Assembly: GCF_900130125.1 (NCBI RefSeq)
Contig: NZ_FQXY01000009.1
Location: 845,760-909,759 of the forward strand
Direction of reading: 5' to 3'
Source: Bacteroides congonensis
GTDB taxonomy: Bacteria; Bacteroidota; Bacteroidia; Bacteroidales; Bacteroidaceae
Length of the DNA stretch: 64,000 nucleotides
The translations under genes were made by a program, and so were the position numbers. This document shows, piece after piece, positions 48,863-56,190 of the stretch. The notes under the pieces were generated by a model, which was given only the letters and a program-made list of their open reading frames with translations, was not told the DNA's origin and searched no databases. How positions within the stretch are numbered: position 1 is the stretch's first letter; each line of letters opens with the position of its first letter.

Positions 48863-49861
48863 TTATTTCTTCTTATTTAGTTTTACAATTTCTCCCAAGT
48901 AAGGAATCTCTACCGGGATCTTTCTTTTCTTCGCTTCTGCCGCAAAAACTTTCGGGGGATCGTGCAAAGGTTCATCAGACAAGTCAAATGTACCATAATG
49001 CATCGGGATAGTAAGCCCGGCGCGCATTTCTTCGGCAGCGGTCAGGGATTCGTAAGGCGAGATATGGTTGGGACGCATAAACCAACGGGGCTTGTATGCA
49101 CCGATTCCCAGTAAAGCATAATCCGGCGAACCGAACAAGTCCGGGATTTCACGGAAGTGGCTGGAATATCCTGTGTCACCGCTATAATAGAGTGAGATGC
49201 CATCGCCTTGCAACATAAATGCTCCCCACAATCGTTGTCCGCCGTCACGCACGGAACGTTTGCTCCAATGCTGTGCCGGAAGGAAGGTTATTTTGAGTCC
49301 TTCGTCTTCCATCTGCTGATACCAGCCGGCTTCAATTATCTTCATTTCAGGAAACCAGTTCTGGATTAATTCTCCTGTTCCCAGTCCGCAGAAGAGTTTC
49401 ATTTGCGGATTGTTCTTCAAGAGACGGGCGATACTTTGTTTATCCAAATGGTCGAAATGGTCGTGGCTGACGAGCAGATAATCAATCCCTGTAAAGATGT
49501 CAGGATTAGCGGGAAATTCGCTCTGACGCTTTACAAAAGGGATGCTGCCGAACACAGGATCGAACATGATTCTTTTGCCTGCCAATTGGAGAAAAAAGGA
49601 ATTATGTCCCAACCATACCAGTGAGTCCCCTACCACTGCGTCCAGAGAACGAAGATAGCAGACTTTCGGATTCCACTTCACCGTCTTCTTTTCTTTTCGT
49701 TGTGGATTGGGCGAAAGACGCCATTTCAGTACACTTCCCATCCCCGGACGGAAGCGATGCTGTCTGTTAAAAAAGCGTCCGCGTACCATCGGATTTCCTC
49801 TCCAATAAGGATTGACGGTAGCCAAACGTTCGTTTCTCCTAAAACATATATGTTCACCCAT
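48863..49861 (-). CDS. MBL-fold metallo-hydrolase (NAPE-PLD-like)
   Basis: 332-residue metallo-beta-lactamase fold enzyme. LVWLGHNSFFLQLAGKRIMF DP starts the fold, YLLVSHDHFDHLDKQSI at about 127-143 is the HxHxDH di-metal motif, AQHWSKRSVRDGGQRLWGAF and YYSGDTGYSSHF add the third motif and bridging Asp, and IPMHYGTFDLSDEPLHDP gives the last His. The motif set is that of N-acyl-phosphatidylethanolamine phospholipase D and UlaG-like enzymes. About 80 N-terminal residues precede the fold, as in that family. Substrate in Bacteroides is unknown, possibly a lipid phosphodiester. Confidence 0.9.
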   Translation of the reverse strand: MGEHICFRRNERLATVNPYWRGNPMVRGRFFNRQHRFRPGMGSVLKWRLSPNPQRKEKKTVKWNPKVCYLRSLDAVVGDSLVWLGHNSFFLQLAGKRIMFDPVFGSIPFVKRQSEFPANPDIFTGIDYLLVSHDHFDHLDKQSIARLLKNNPQMKLFCGLGTGELIQNWFPEMKIIEAGWYQQMEDEGLKITFLPAQHWSKRSVRDGGQRLWGAFMLQGDGISLYYSGDTGYSSHFREIPDLFGSPDYALLGIGAYKPRWFMRPNHISPYESLTAAEEMRAGLTIPMHYGTFDLSDEPLHDPPKVFAAEAKKRKIPVEIPYLGEIVKLNKKK

Positions 49862-49935
49862 TTTTATTTCTTGAATACGTCTTTACAAACTTAATAAAAA
49901 ATTCTCGATTTACTATAAATAAGAACAAACAAAAA

Positions 49936-49965
49936 ATGTACCCCGGACACACTATCGGGGTACAT
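49936..49965 (-). terminator. Intrinsic terminator downstream of the padR-pspC operon
   Basis: ATGTACCCCG and CGGGGTACAT form a 10-bp hairpin and a T-run follows on the minus strand. It lies 50 nt after the PspC gene stop. Confidence 0.85.
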
Positions 49966-50015
49966 TTAGTTATAAAAGAATAAATATTATCCTTTTTTAA
50001 TAGAACAAGAGTTAG

Positions 50016-51113
50016 TTAAGAGCAGTGTAAGCCGTATAAAGGCAGTTGCCATCCGAGGGCTGAAAGGTTAATTACCATAATGACAACACCCAATATCCAT
50101 AGAATCAGCAACGACCATTTCAAGCCTGTCCCCATCGGTGACCAATGGAATAACTGGCGAAGAATAGTATAAAGGAAAGCTCCCAATGGAATACCAATCA
50201 GGGCGACTCCGGCAATCGTGCCAAGCAATGTCATCATAGGAGATACGGAAGTAACCGGTATCCAATTGATGGCAGGCAGCATTTCGTAAAGCAATGCCCC
50301 GCCACTGACCGCTACCGCAACAGCAGCGAACACCAGGGCTACCAATACGACAGCCAATACGAACAATACAGGGCAACAGATAATCACCAAAGCTACCAGA
50401 AATATCTTAAAGAGGACGGCAGCAATGGAAACAAACACATCTCCTACTTTCTGAAGAAAGGTACGGGGCTTTCCGGAATTCATATAGTTATTGACTCCGT
50501 CCGCTACCCGTTCGAAGCCGTCTGTCACCGTTTTACCAATATTTTCGATGGTCACCGCTTTTCCATGCATACTCAGCTTTTCTGCCGCTGTATGAGCTTC
50601 CGGTATAACAATCCATCCGATAATATAGAGTATGATCATCGGACAGTAAGGGACAAATACCAGAATGATCATCAGGATACGCACCAGGGTGATATCCCAA
50701 TCAAAATAAGCCGCCAGTCCTGATGCTACACCACCCAGTAACTTATTGTCCGGATCGCGAAACCAACGGCGCGGAGCGGCAGTATGTGCATAACTCTGAT
50801 TGCCGGAAGCGGACTGTTCCGTCTTTTTCTGTGAATCCGTATCATCGTCAGTTATTCCGAAGTCTTCCGGCTTACCTACACGCGCTATAATTTCTTCCAC
50901 ATCCGATACAGTTATGACTTGTTTTCCTTCAGCTATTTTTTCAGCAAACAGTTCGGCAATACGCATTTCAATATCGTTTACGATTTCTTCCGCACCTTCC
51001 TGTTTACGAAAGTAATGCTTCAGATTAGACAGGTAATTGTCTAACAGACGGTAGGCATCATCATCTATATGATAGACAGTTCCTCCTAAATTGATGGTCA
51101 ATGTCTTTTTCAT
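50016..51113 (-). CDS. PspC-domain membrane protein
   Basis: 365-residue membrane protein. An N-terminal cytoplasmic region (TLTINLGGTVYHIDDDAYRL LD and IVNDIEMRIAELFAEKI) precedes the PspC domain at about 113-160 (RRWFRDPDNKLLGGVASGLA AYFDWD), which carries the first helices. Four or more further helices follow (e.g. IFLVALVIICCPVLFVLAVV and LLGTIAGVALIGIPLGAFLY). PspC proteins take part in envelope-stress responses. It is 20 nt downstream of padR; the padR-pspC pair is common in Bacteroidetes, where PadR probably represses the operon. Confidence 0.88.
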   Translation of the reverse strand: MKKTLTINLGGTVYHIDDDAYRLLDNYLSNLKHYFRKQEGAEEIVNDIEMRIAELFAEKIAEGKQVITVSDVEEIIARVGKPEDFGITDDDTDSQKKTEQSASGNQSYAHTAAPRRWFRDPDNKLLGGVASGLAAYFDWDITLVRILMIILVFVPYCPMIILYIIGWIVIPEAHTAAEKLSMHGKAVTIENIGKTVTDGFERVADGVNNYMNSGKPRTFLQKVGDVFVSIAAVLFKIFLVALVIICCPVLFVLAVVLVALVFAAVAVAVSGGALLYEMLPAINWIPVTSVSPMMTLLGTIAGVALIGIPLGAFLYTILRQLFHWSPMGTGLKWSLLILWILGVVIMVINLSALGWQLPLYGLHCS

Positions 51114-51133
51114 TTTAATTTTTTCTTTTCGGA

Positions 51134-51463
51134 TTATCTATTGGCAATATGGTTCACTGTTTCGTTCAATTCTTTCCAGGAGATTTCAAGTTCTCCCAGG
51201 AAGGCTTCTCCTCTCTCTGTGAGTTTGTAATATTTGCGGGGGGGCCCCTGCGTGGATTCCACCCATTCATAGCTCAACAAATCATCATTCTTCAAACGTG
51301 TCAGCAAAGGGTATAAAGTACCCTCTACCACAATTAGTTGAGCCTCTTTCAGTTTCTGAATGATGTCTGAAGCATAAGCAGGCTCCTTATGCAGCAAAAG
51401 CATGATGCAATATTCAAGCATGCCTTTTCTCATCTGGGATTTTACACTTTCTATATGTTTCAT
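51134..51463 (-). CDS. PadR-family transcriptional regulator
   Basis: 109-residue winged-helix repressor from ATG 51,463 (MKHIESVKSQMRKGMLEYCI). ASDIIQKLKEAQLIVVEGTL YPLLTRL is the recognition helix and wing entry typical of PadR, followed by GPPRKYYKLTERGEAFLGEL and a C-terminal dimerisation helix. The frame is open 19 codons further upstream, but the extension (MYVCPRNHNICKYNK) has no family counterpart and covers the promoter region. It probably regulates its own operon with pspC. The prophage integrase starts 112 nt upstream, divergently. Confidence 0.9.
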   Translation of the reverse strand: MKHIESVKSQMRKGMLEYCIMLLLHKEPAYASDIIQKLKEAQLIVVEGTLYPLLTRLKNDDLLSYEWVESTQGPPRKYYKLTERGEAFLGELEISWKELNETVNHIANR

Positions 51464-51480
51464 ATAATGCGTGAATTTAT

Positions 51481-51575
51481 TATATTTGCAAATGTTATGA
51501 TTACGAGGACAAACATACAAATAAAATATAGTACCTTGTATTACATAGAACTATAATATAACCAATATTAACTAT
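51481..51575. promoter_or_regulatory. padR/integrase divergent region, likely containing attL
   Basis: TATATTTG (51,481-51,488, plus) could drive the integrase, and TATGTTTG (51,517-51,510, minus) could drive padR. Neither has a good -33 element. The switch from host-like to AT-rich phage composition happens here, so the left attachment junction probably lies in this 95-bp interval. The exact crossover cannot be seen without the right end or an empty site. Confidence 0.45.
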
Positions 51576-53336
51576 ATGAAAGCAATACTATTAGTTAGAG
51601 TATCAACCGACAGGCAGGAGTATGATGAACAGGAAAAAATCATTTATAGCCAAGCGATTAGAGATGGATATAAGGATAGTGACATTATACCAATTAAAGA
51701 GAAAGAGTCAGGTATCAAATTATCTGAAGAAGAACGACAAGGACTTAATAGAATGAAAGAAGCTATTGAAGCTGACAATGAAATCAACTGTGTATATGCT
51801 TGGGAAATTAGCCGAATCGCAAGAAAAAAGAAAGTTCTATTTTCAATCTTAGATTATCTAATAACACGGAAAATTCAATTAAAGATACAAGAACCATCGA
51901 TTACACTATTAAACGCTGATGGTTCAATCAACGAAGCATCTGAAACCATATTCACGCTATTTGCTCAAATGGCGGAATCAGAAATGAGAAATAAAACGGC
52001 TAGATTTAGCAGAAGCAAGACTGCATCAAAATCTAAAGGTAAATATATAGGTGGCTTCTACCCTTTCGGATATTGTGTTGATGAAGAAGGATATTTTCAA
52101 ATAAAAGAAGATGAAGCAGAAGAAGTTAGATTTATCTTCAATTCTTACGTTAGTGAAAGACATAGCGTAAAGACAATCTCAGCAGAAGCAAGATTGAAAG
52201 GATTCAAAATAAACAAAAGTTATCAAGTACGTAATATACTAACTAACAACTCGTATGCAAGTTTAAATGAGGGTGGCGTAAAATACCCGCAAATAATATC
52301 AAAAGAAATGTTTCAATTAAGCCGTGAAATTGCCAGAAAGAACAACACTAATATTGGTTTAAAAACTAAAAATTTCTATTTATGTGCAGGATTGATTAAA
52401 TGTCATCTATGTGGTTATAGATATTCAGGAATCAAAGGTACACACCAATATACGTGTCGTGGCAAACTATCCCCTGACGCATACAACTTACCACATAAAT
52501 GCAGCGCACCATCTATATCAATAAATCTACTTGATGCTATTGTATGGGAATTCACCAAAAAGATTGAATCATTTAATCCATCCAATTTGATTAGTGAAGT
52601 TGCTAGAATTGAACGTGAGATTGAAGAACTTAACAAACAGATTGAAAACTGTAATCACTTATTAGAATTAAATGAAAAAAACAGAGCTAAAAATAATAAG
52701 ATGTATAAAATAGACGCACTTAGCGATGATGAATATGAAACAGAGAATAATAAAATAAAAGCTGAAAGAAGAAATATTGAAAACGACATCAAAACAATAA
52801 ACGAAAAAATAAATGGCTTGAATGATTTAAAAGCATATAGAACATCATACGAAACAGTAAAAGGAAATCTCGACAACATTACAGATTTACCAACTAGACG
52901 TGAAATTATTAGAAACAACATTGAATATATCAAAATATACAATGCTGATATAAGTCAACACAAGATTATCAAAATTAAATGCAAACGTTATGACTATGAA
53001 TCTTTTTTCATTGCAAGTACAACTAGTCACAAATCGTATGCAAAACAATACAATCATCATACTAAATTCAATAAAGAAACTAAAATGATTGATGTGTATA
53101 TTGATGATGAATATAAATGCTCATACTCCTGGTATCAAGCAATGGCAGAAGATGCACTATATTCAAGAACACTAGTATTCAACAAAGAATTGCATTATAA
53201 AGACAACTACAATGCAGTCAAAGCAAAAGAACAAAGAGACAAAAATAAAGAAAAGAGAAATGCAAGAGCTAGAGAATTATATAGAATCAAACAAGAACAA
53301 CTCAAAAGAAATCAGCAAACAGAGCAGCCCGAATAA
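51576..53336 (+). CDS. int: Large serine recombinase (prophage integrase)
   Basis: 586-residue large serine integrase. The catalytic resolvase domain begins MKAILLVRVSTDRQEYDEQE with the nucleophile Ser10, and VYAWEISRIARKKKVLFSIL and FTLFAQMAESEMRNKTAR continue it. A recombinase domain follows (KYIGGFYPFGYCVDEEGYFQ to about 255). A zinc ribbon carries C-x-x-C (IKCHLCGYRYSG) and YTCRG...HKCS. A long lysine- and asparagine-rich coiled coil (about 340-440) gives the subunit-synapsis motif. Such enzymes integrate phage DNA at attB without host factors; excision needs a small directionality factor, not identified here. Strongly AT-rich unlike the genes to its left. Confidence 0.93.
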   Translation: MKAILLVRVSTDRQEYDEQEKIIYSQAIRDGYKDSDIIPIKEKESGIKLSEEERQGLNRMKEAIEADNEINCVYAWEISRIARKKKVLFSILDYLITRKIQLKIQEPSITLLNADGSINEASETIFTLFAQMAESEMRNKTARFSRSKTASKSKGKYIGGFYPFGYCVDEEGYFQIKEDEAEEVRFIFNSYVSERHSVKTISAEARLKGFKINKSYQVRNILTNNSYASLNEGGVKYPQIISKEMFQLSREIARKNNTNIGLKTKNFYLCAGLIKCHLCGYRYSGIKGTHQYTCRGKLSPDAYNLPHKCSAPSISINLLDAIVWEFTKKIESFNPSNLISEVARIEREIEELNKQIENCNHLLELNEKNRAKNNKMYKIDALSDDEYETENNKIKAERRNIENDIKTINEKINGLNDLKAYRTSYETVKGNLDNITDLPTRREIIRNNIEYIKIYNADISQHKIIKIKCKRYDYESFFIASTTSHKSYAKQYNHHTKFNKETKMIDVYIDDEYKCSYSWYQAMAEDALYSRTLVFNKELHYKDNYNAVKAKEQRDKNKEKRNARARELYRIKQEQLKRNQQTEQPE

Positions 53337-53352
53337 TTATTCGGGCTTTTTT
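53325..53352 (+). terminator. Intrinsic terminator of the integrase gene
   Basis: GCCCGAATAATTATTCGGGC is a perfect palindrome followed by TTTTTTATTA. It overlaps the last codons of the integrase gene. Confidence 0.85.
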
Positions 53353-53376
53353 ATTATATATGTAACAGAAAATCAC

Positions 53377-53610
53377 TATATTTGCCGTGTACTTGGGAGA
53401 AATCAAGTACACGTTAATAGGCGTTTAACAATGCGGATAGGTAAAACTAGCAATTTGAACTATCAGAACCGCAGCGTGTTAAGCGTTCGTACTCATTGTA
53501 TATACTTAACTGTATGCGATATGGGTGCGGACTTGCTTACACTGTGGTTCGTGGTTATTGCTAGTACCCTCCTATCCGTGTCAGTATAGTTCCGCACTTT
53601 TTTTGTGCGA
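53377..53610 (+). ncRNA. Candidate structured RNA after the integrase
   Basis: TATATTTG (53,377-53,384) is a -7 box; the RNA would start near 53,390. It can form helix 53,387-53,395/53,404-53,412 (9 bp, partly overlapping the presumed start), 53,422-53,430/53,477-53,485 (9 bp with one G-U that pairs only in the plus-strand RNA), and an inner GCGG/CCGC. Two long-range nested helices join CGGATAGG (53,434) to CCTATCCG (53,571) and ACTAGCAAT (53,446) to ATTGCTAGT (53,557). GTGCGGAC (53,525) can pair with GTTCCGCAC (53,589), or CGCAC with GTGCG around seven U. Several of these exclude one another, so it may switch. No ORF of its own; the 109-residue gene begins 17 nt later. It is a standalone RNA or a riboregulatory leader. 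Confidence 0.6.
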
Positions 53611-53626
53611 CAATATCAATGAGTAT

Positions 53627-53956
53627 ATGAATACTAGAGAAGCATTAAAAATCGCACAATCAATTTCAAGACAGAGCTATCTTGAAAACTTGGAACAACT
53701 TCAATTGATATGTCTAAAAATAAATTTAGACGTTGATTTTGATTACGTGTACTTCTATGAAGAACTAGAACAGCTTTCTATTGCTAGCATATACGGTCTA
53801 TCAATAGACGAAAGGAATCTATATATCCTCACAAAAAACAATCAATTACATTCGGTTAATTTACAGAATAGAGAGCATTCTATTTTTGATTTAAATAAAT
53901 CACAATTTAAAATTAAATTAAAATTCTTTTTAAATAAAATAATTATTAACCATTAA
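53627..53956 (+). CDS. Hypothetical 109-residue phage protein
   Basis: Translated from ATG 53,627 (MNTREALKIAQSISRQSYLE). The frame is open further upstream, but that part lies within the structured RNA and reads as unlikely protein. The product is acidic in the middle (KINLDVDFDYVYFYEELEQL) and basic at the end (QFKIKLKFFLNKIIINH), with no signal peptide or known domain. It precedes the lipoprotein gene by 12 nt, so they probably share a transcript starting at the structured leader. Function unknown. Confidence 0.6.
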   Translation: MNTREALKIAQSISRQSYLENLEQLQLICLKINLDVDFDYVYFYEELEQLSIASIYGLSIDERNLYILTKNNQLHSVNLQNREHSIFDLNKSQFKIKLKFFLNKIIINH

Positions 53957-53968
53957 AATTTTTATGAG

Positions 53969-54376
53969 ATGAAAAAAATTAATTTATTTGCTTTATTAGC
54001 AATGTTGTTTAGTGTTAGTCTATTCGTTAGTTGTTCGTCAGATGATGATGAAACAAAAGACGATGACGGAGACAAGAACTATGCTGAAATGATTATCGGT
54101 TGGTGGCAAGTAATCGAAAGCAGTACAGGTTACGATGAAGATGAATTTACCTCAATCTTCAAGATTAATGAAGACGGAACTTATTGGAACGGTAATGACA
54201 ATGGTTCTGATAGCGGTAAATGGCAAATGGAAGGCAACATTTTCAAATTCAAATCAGAGTTTGGTTTATCCTTTGAAGCTGAAATAACTGAAATTACTGA
54301 TAAGAATTTCACCGCAAAAAGCAAAAATCCGATTACTGGGACCCCAATTACAACGAAATATAAACGTGTAAAATAA
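53969..54376 (+). CDS. Surface lipoprotein with lipocalin-like domain, probable prophage moron
   Basis: 135-residue lipoprotein. MKKINLFALLAMLFSVSLFV SC is a lipoprotein signal with lipobox FVSC. The residues after Cys, SSDDDETKDDDGDK, match the acidic lipoprotein export signal that sends lipoproteins to the cell surface in Bacteroidetes (consensus such as SDDDD). IIGWWQVIESSTGYDEDEFT and FKINEDGTYWNG are typical of the small lipocalin-like family (Lipocalin_4-type). It is on the opposite strand to the structural genes and near the integrase, like lysogenic conversion genes. Possible roles are superinfection exclusion or altered host surface; neither is shown. Confidence 0.75.
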   Translation: MKKINLFALLAMLFSVSLFVSCSSDDDETKDDDGDKNYAEMIIGWWQVIESSTGYDEDEFTSIFKINEDGTYWNGNDNGSDSGKWQMEGNIFKFKSEFGLSFEAEITEITDKNFTAKSKNPITGTPITTKYKRVK

Positions 54377-54548
54377 TATCCTTTTTGTATTATTTGTATC
54401 ACTACAAACAAACAAAGCGACATTGAGTTAAATAGTTATTACACGACAGAACATCTAAAGTTTTCATAATTAACTAATATTTTTACATACTTTTCTATGA
54501 AGTAAACGTCCAATTATAATTGAAAAACACACTTGCACAAAAAAGCGA

Positions 54549-54576
54549 ATCCCCTTATCTGTGAAGACAGGGGGAT
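54549..54576. terminator. Bidirectional terminator between convergent phage operons
   Basis: ATCCCC (54,549-) and GGGGAT form the outer helix, with inner CTGT/ACAG. TTTTTT follows on the minus strand and T-rich sequence on the plus. It lies between the lipoprotein gene and the minus-strand 152-residue gene. Confidence 0.7.
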
Positions 54577-54613
54577 TTATCTTAAAAAAATATATTATGT
54601 AATGACAGAAAAA

Positions 54614-55072
54614 TTAGTATTTATATTGTTTTGCTTCGCTTAATGGTAGCAAATACACGTCTTTCAGAACTTTCTCTGTATCACAGAACGTAGACTTGTT
54701 CATCCATCTTTTCTCTTGTTTAATCTCCGACATATCAATAAATTTGAAGCTCCAGACACAGGCTGTTCTATCCGAAGGATAAAGAGCTATATAAAGCGGT
54801 CTATGGTCTGTAAATGTAGATTTAAGGCTATCGTGTTTCATCACTTCAAGGAAACAATCTTGGTATTTATTAAAAGGAACATTTCTTTCTTTTATTTCTA
54901 TGTTGTATAATCCTGTACAGTGCCCTGTTGTGACAGCAGTCACGGTTATATCAGTGGTAGCTGATATTGGTAACTCTGTATATTGTACATCTTTAAAAAT
55001 AGTATTAAATAGCTTGATAACTTCTTCTCTATCTTTCTGTTCTTGTTTTTCAATTTGTTCTTTGCTTGTCAT
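54614..55072 (-). CDS. Hypothetical 152-residue phage protein
   Basis: Soluble protein beginning MTSKEQIEKQEQKDREEVIK, a charged helix, followed by beta-rich sequence (ISATTDITVTAVTTGHCTGL YNIEIKERN). RPLYIALYPSDRTACVWSFK and LPLSEAKQYKY close it. No domain recognised. Its ATG overlaps the stop of a 40-residue membrane microprotein by ATGA, so the pair is translationally coupled and may form a membrane-anchored two-component unit. The operon lies at the immunity-proximal end of the prophage; function unknown. Confidence 0.65.
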   Translation of the reverse strand: MTSKEQIEKQEQKDREEVIKLFNTIFKDVQYTELPISATTDITVTAVTTGHCTGLYNIEIKERNVPFNKYQDCFLEVMKHDSLKSTFTDHRPLYIALYPSDRTACVWSFKFIDMSEIKQEKRWMNKSTFCDTEKVLKDVYLLPLSEAKQYKY

Positions 55073-55191
55073 TTTCTTGTCACATTTTCAATTTTATTTT
55101 TATTTATAATTTGAATTAATTTATTCGTATTATATGTTTTAATCAAAAGTACAATACAAATAAGAATCAAAATAAAAGTATAGTATTTCAT
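55069..55191 (-). CDS. 40-residue single-helix membrane microprotein
   Basis: ATG at 55,191 opens MKYYTFILILICIVLLIKTY followed by a basic Asn/Lys-rich tail (NTNKLIQIINKNKIENVTRK). Residues about 5-18 are a perfect transmembrane segment. The stop TGA overlaps the ATG of the 152-residue gene (ATGA), which is strong evidence that it is really translated. It would sit in the inner membrane with its basic tail in the cytoplasm. Phage microproteins of this type often act in exclusion or toxin-antitoxin systems, but nothing here proves that. Confidence 0.6.
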   Translation of the reverse strand: MKYYTFILILICIVLLIKTYNTNKLIQIINKNKIENVTRK

Positions 55192-55254
55192 TTTCTTTCT
55201 TTTATTTATAAATATCTGTATAAATCAAAAAGTGATAGAAAAATGAATAAAAAA

Positions 55255-55279
55255 ATGTGCTGTTATCACAACAGCACAT
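55255..55279 (-). terminator. Intrinsic terminator ending the tRNA-array transcript
   Basis: ATGTGCTGTTGTGATAACAG and on to CACAT forms a 10-bp hairpin on the minus strand, followed by TTTTTTT. It lies 94 nt beyond the tRNA 3' end and closes the unit that starts near 55,795. Confidence 0.85.
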
Positions 55280-55372
55280 CAATCATAAATAATAAATTAA
55301 AGAACAAAATATTTAACAAGAGAAATATCAGTTAAGTTATCAAAATAACTCACATAAGATTGATATTTATCG

Positions 55373-55445
55373 TTGCGAGAGTGCGGCTCGAACGCACGGC
55401 CTTCAGTTTATGAGACTGACGAGATAACCACTTCTCCATCCCGCA
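55373..55445 (-). tRNA. tRNA-Met (CAT anticodon)
   Basis: A full cloverleaf is visible on the minus strand. The acceptor TGCGGGA/TCTCGCA has one G-U, the D arm is GAGA...TCTC, and the anticodon stem TCAGT/ACTGA encloses CTCATAA (CAT at 55,412-55,410). The T arm is GTGCG-TTCGAGC-CGCAC. The discriminator is A and CCA is not encoded. The normal T1-A72 pair argues against an initiator tRNA. It could be elongator Met, or a lysidine-modified Ile tRNA. Phage-encoded. Confidence 0.9.
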
Positions 55446-55450
55446 ATAAT

Positions 55451-55785
55451 TACCTCTTGGAAGAGGTATTTAATACATTAGTTATTTGTTGAGAATCTTG
55501 GTAACGCTCCAAGTATCTTCATTGTAATTACCTATTAAAATAGGTATTTAATACATAGATTATTTGTTGTGAATAAGGGTAATGTTATACCTGTCTCCAA
55601 CTTAATTGTAATTACCGCAGAGGTATTTAATACATAGTTTTGTTACGGATGGTGGTAACGCTCCACCTTCTTGATTGTAATTACCTATAAAATAGGTATA
55701 TAATACATAGTTTGTTGCTTCAAAAGCTAGAATCGAACCAGCGACCTTCATTGTAATTACCTCTTGAAAGAGGTATTTAATACAT
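55451..55785 (-). repeat. Array of five covarying hairpins separating four tRNA-3'-half-like units
   Basis: Hairpins begin at 55,451, 55,529, 55,613, 55,682 and 55,758 (plus coordinates), 69-84 bp apart, each followed by a TTTAATACAT-like tail. Stems vary in compensation: TACCTCTTGGAAGAGGTA, TACCTATTAAAATAGGTA, TACCTATAAAATAGGTA, TACCTCTTGAAAGAGGTA, with a shrunken third copy. Between them, read on the minus strand, lie units resembling the T arm plus 3' acceptor strand of tRNAs. Three have exact 5-bp stem/7-nt loop arms: CTTGG-AGCGTTA-CCAAG, GGTGG-AGCGTTA-CCACC and GCTGG-TTCGATT-CTAGC. All are followed by seven bases and an ACAA motif. No D arm or anticodon arm is present. The fifth hairpin position is occupied by the intact tRNA. 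Confidence 0.7.
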
Positions 55786-55801
55786 ATCTTAACTTACAAT
55801 C

Positions 55802-55833
55802 CAAATGTATATTTTTTATTTTTGAAAAACAAC
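55802..55833 (-). promoter_or_regulatory. Promoter of the tRNA-array transcript
   Basis: Minus-strand TACATTTG (-7, 55,809-55,802) and GTTG (-33, 55,833-55,830) are exactly 20 nt apart. The spacer is nearly identical to that of the promoter at 59,368-59,399. The start would be near 55,795, giving an about 540-nt RNA to the terminator at 55,255. Confidence 0.78.
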
Positions 55834-55911
55834 TTTTTGAATAAAATTATTTTTCTATTTAATTATAAATATCTATTGAATTCAAAAAAGTTATCATTTT
55901 GAGGAATATTT

Positions 55912-56190
55912 TTATTCCAAAATCAAATTTACATTAAATCTCTTACACAAGTCAATCAGGCTTGAAATACACTGCTTACTATAATATTTTTGCAGTTTAC
56001 TTTTATACAATTTAGTTTTAGCCAAACTCATAATATAATCCAATTGTTTGTTTGTCGCACAATAATATGTACGCCTAAAATTAATACCTGGCTGTGCACT
56101 GATTTTAACTTCACGTCCACCATCATAATCAATTGTTAAGTACTTGAATATACCCTTTAAATAATCCAATTCATCTTTTAATGTATTCAT
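55912..56190 (-). CDS. Hypothetical 92-residue phage protein
   Basis: Begins MNTLKDELDYLKGIFKYLTI, an amphipathic helix, and continues with FRRTYYCATNKQLDYIMSLA and a basic helix (KLYKSKLQKYYSKQ), ending in a hydrophobic beta strand (RFNVNLILE). No domain recognised. Lys/Tyr-rich composition and size suggest a small nucleic-acid-associated phage protein, but that is a guess. It is preceded by a 236-nt leader from a perfect-consensus promoter at 56,432-56,463. Confidence 0.55.
   Translation of the reverse strand: MNTLKDELDYLKGIFKYLTIDYDGGREVKISAQPGINFRRTYYCATNKQLDYIMSLAKTKLYKSKLQKYYSKQCISSLIDLCKRFNVNLILE

Noticed and set aside
51464..51520. 19-residue N-terminal extension of PadR
   Set aside because: It has no equivalent in the family and would cover the promoter; MKHIESVKSQMRKG is the usual start.
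53387..53578. Retron msr/msd or other reverse-transcribed RNA
   Set aside because: Long-range inverted repeats are present, but no reverse transcriptase gene lies nearby.
53525..53626. N-terminal extension of the 109-residue phage protein (MRTCLHCGSW...)
   Set aside because: It coincides with the paired 3' part of the structured RNA and is unlike the rest of the protein in composition; ATG 53,627 is preferred.
55451..55785. CRISPR array (short repeats with roughly 40-50-nt spacers)
   Set aside because: Repeat stems differ between copies by compensatory changes, spacing varies from 69 to 84 bp, the intervening units share T-arm and acceptor features with each other, and no cas gene is present. 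A tRNA-related array explains it better.
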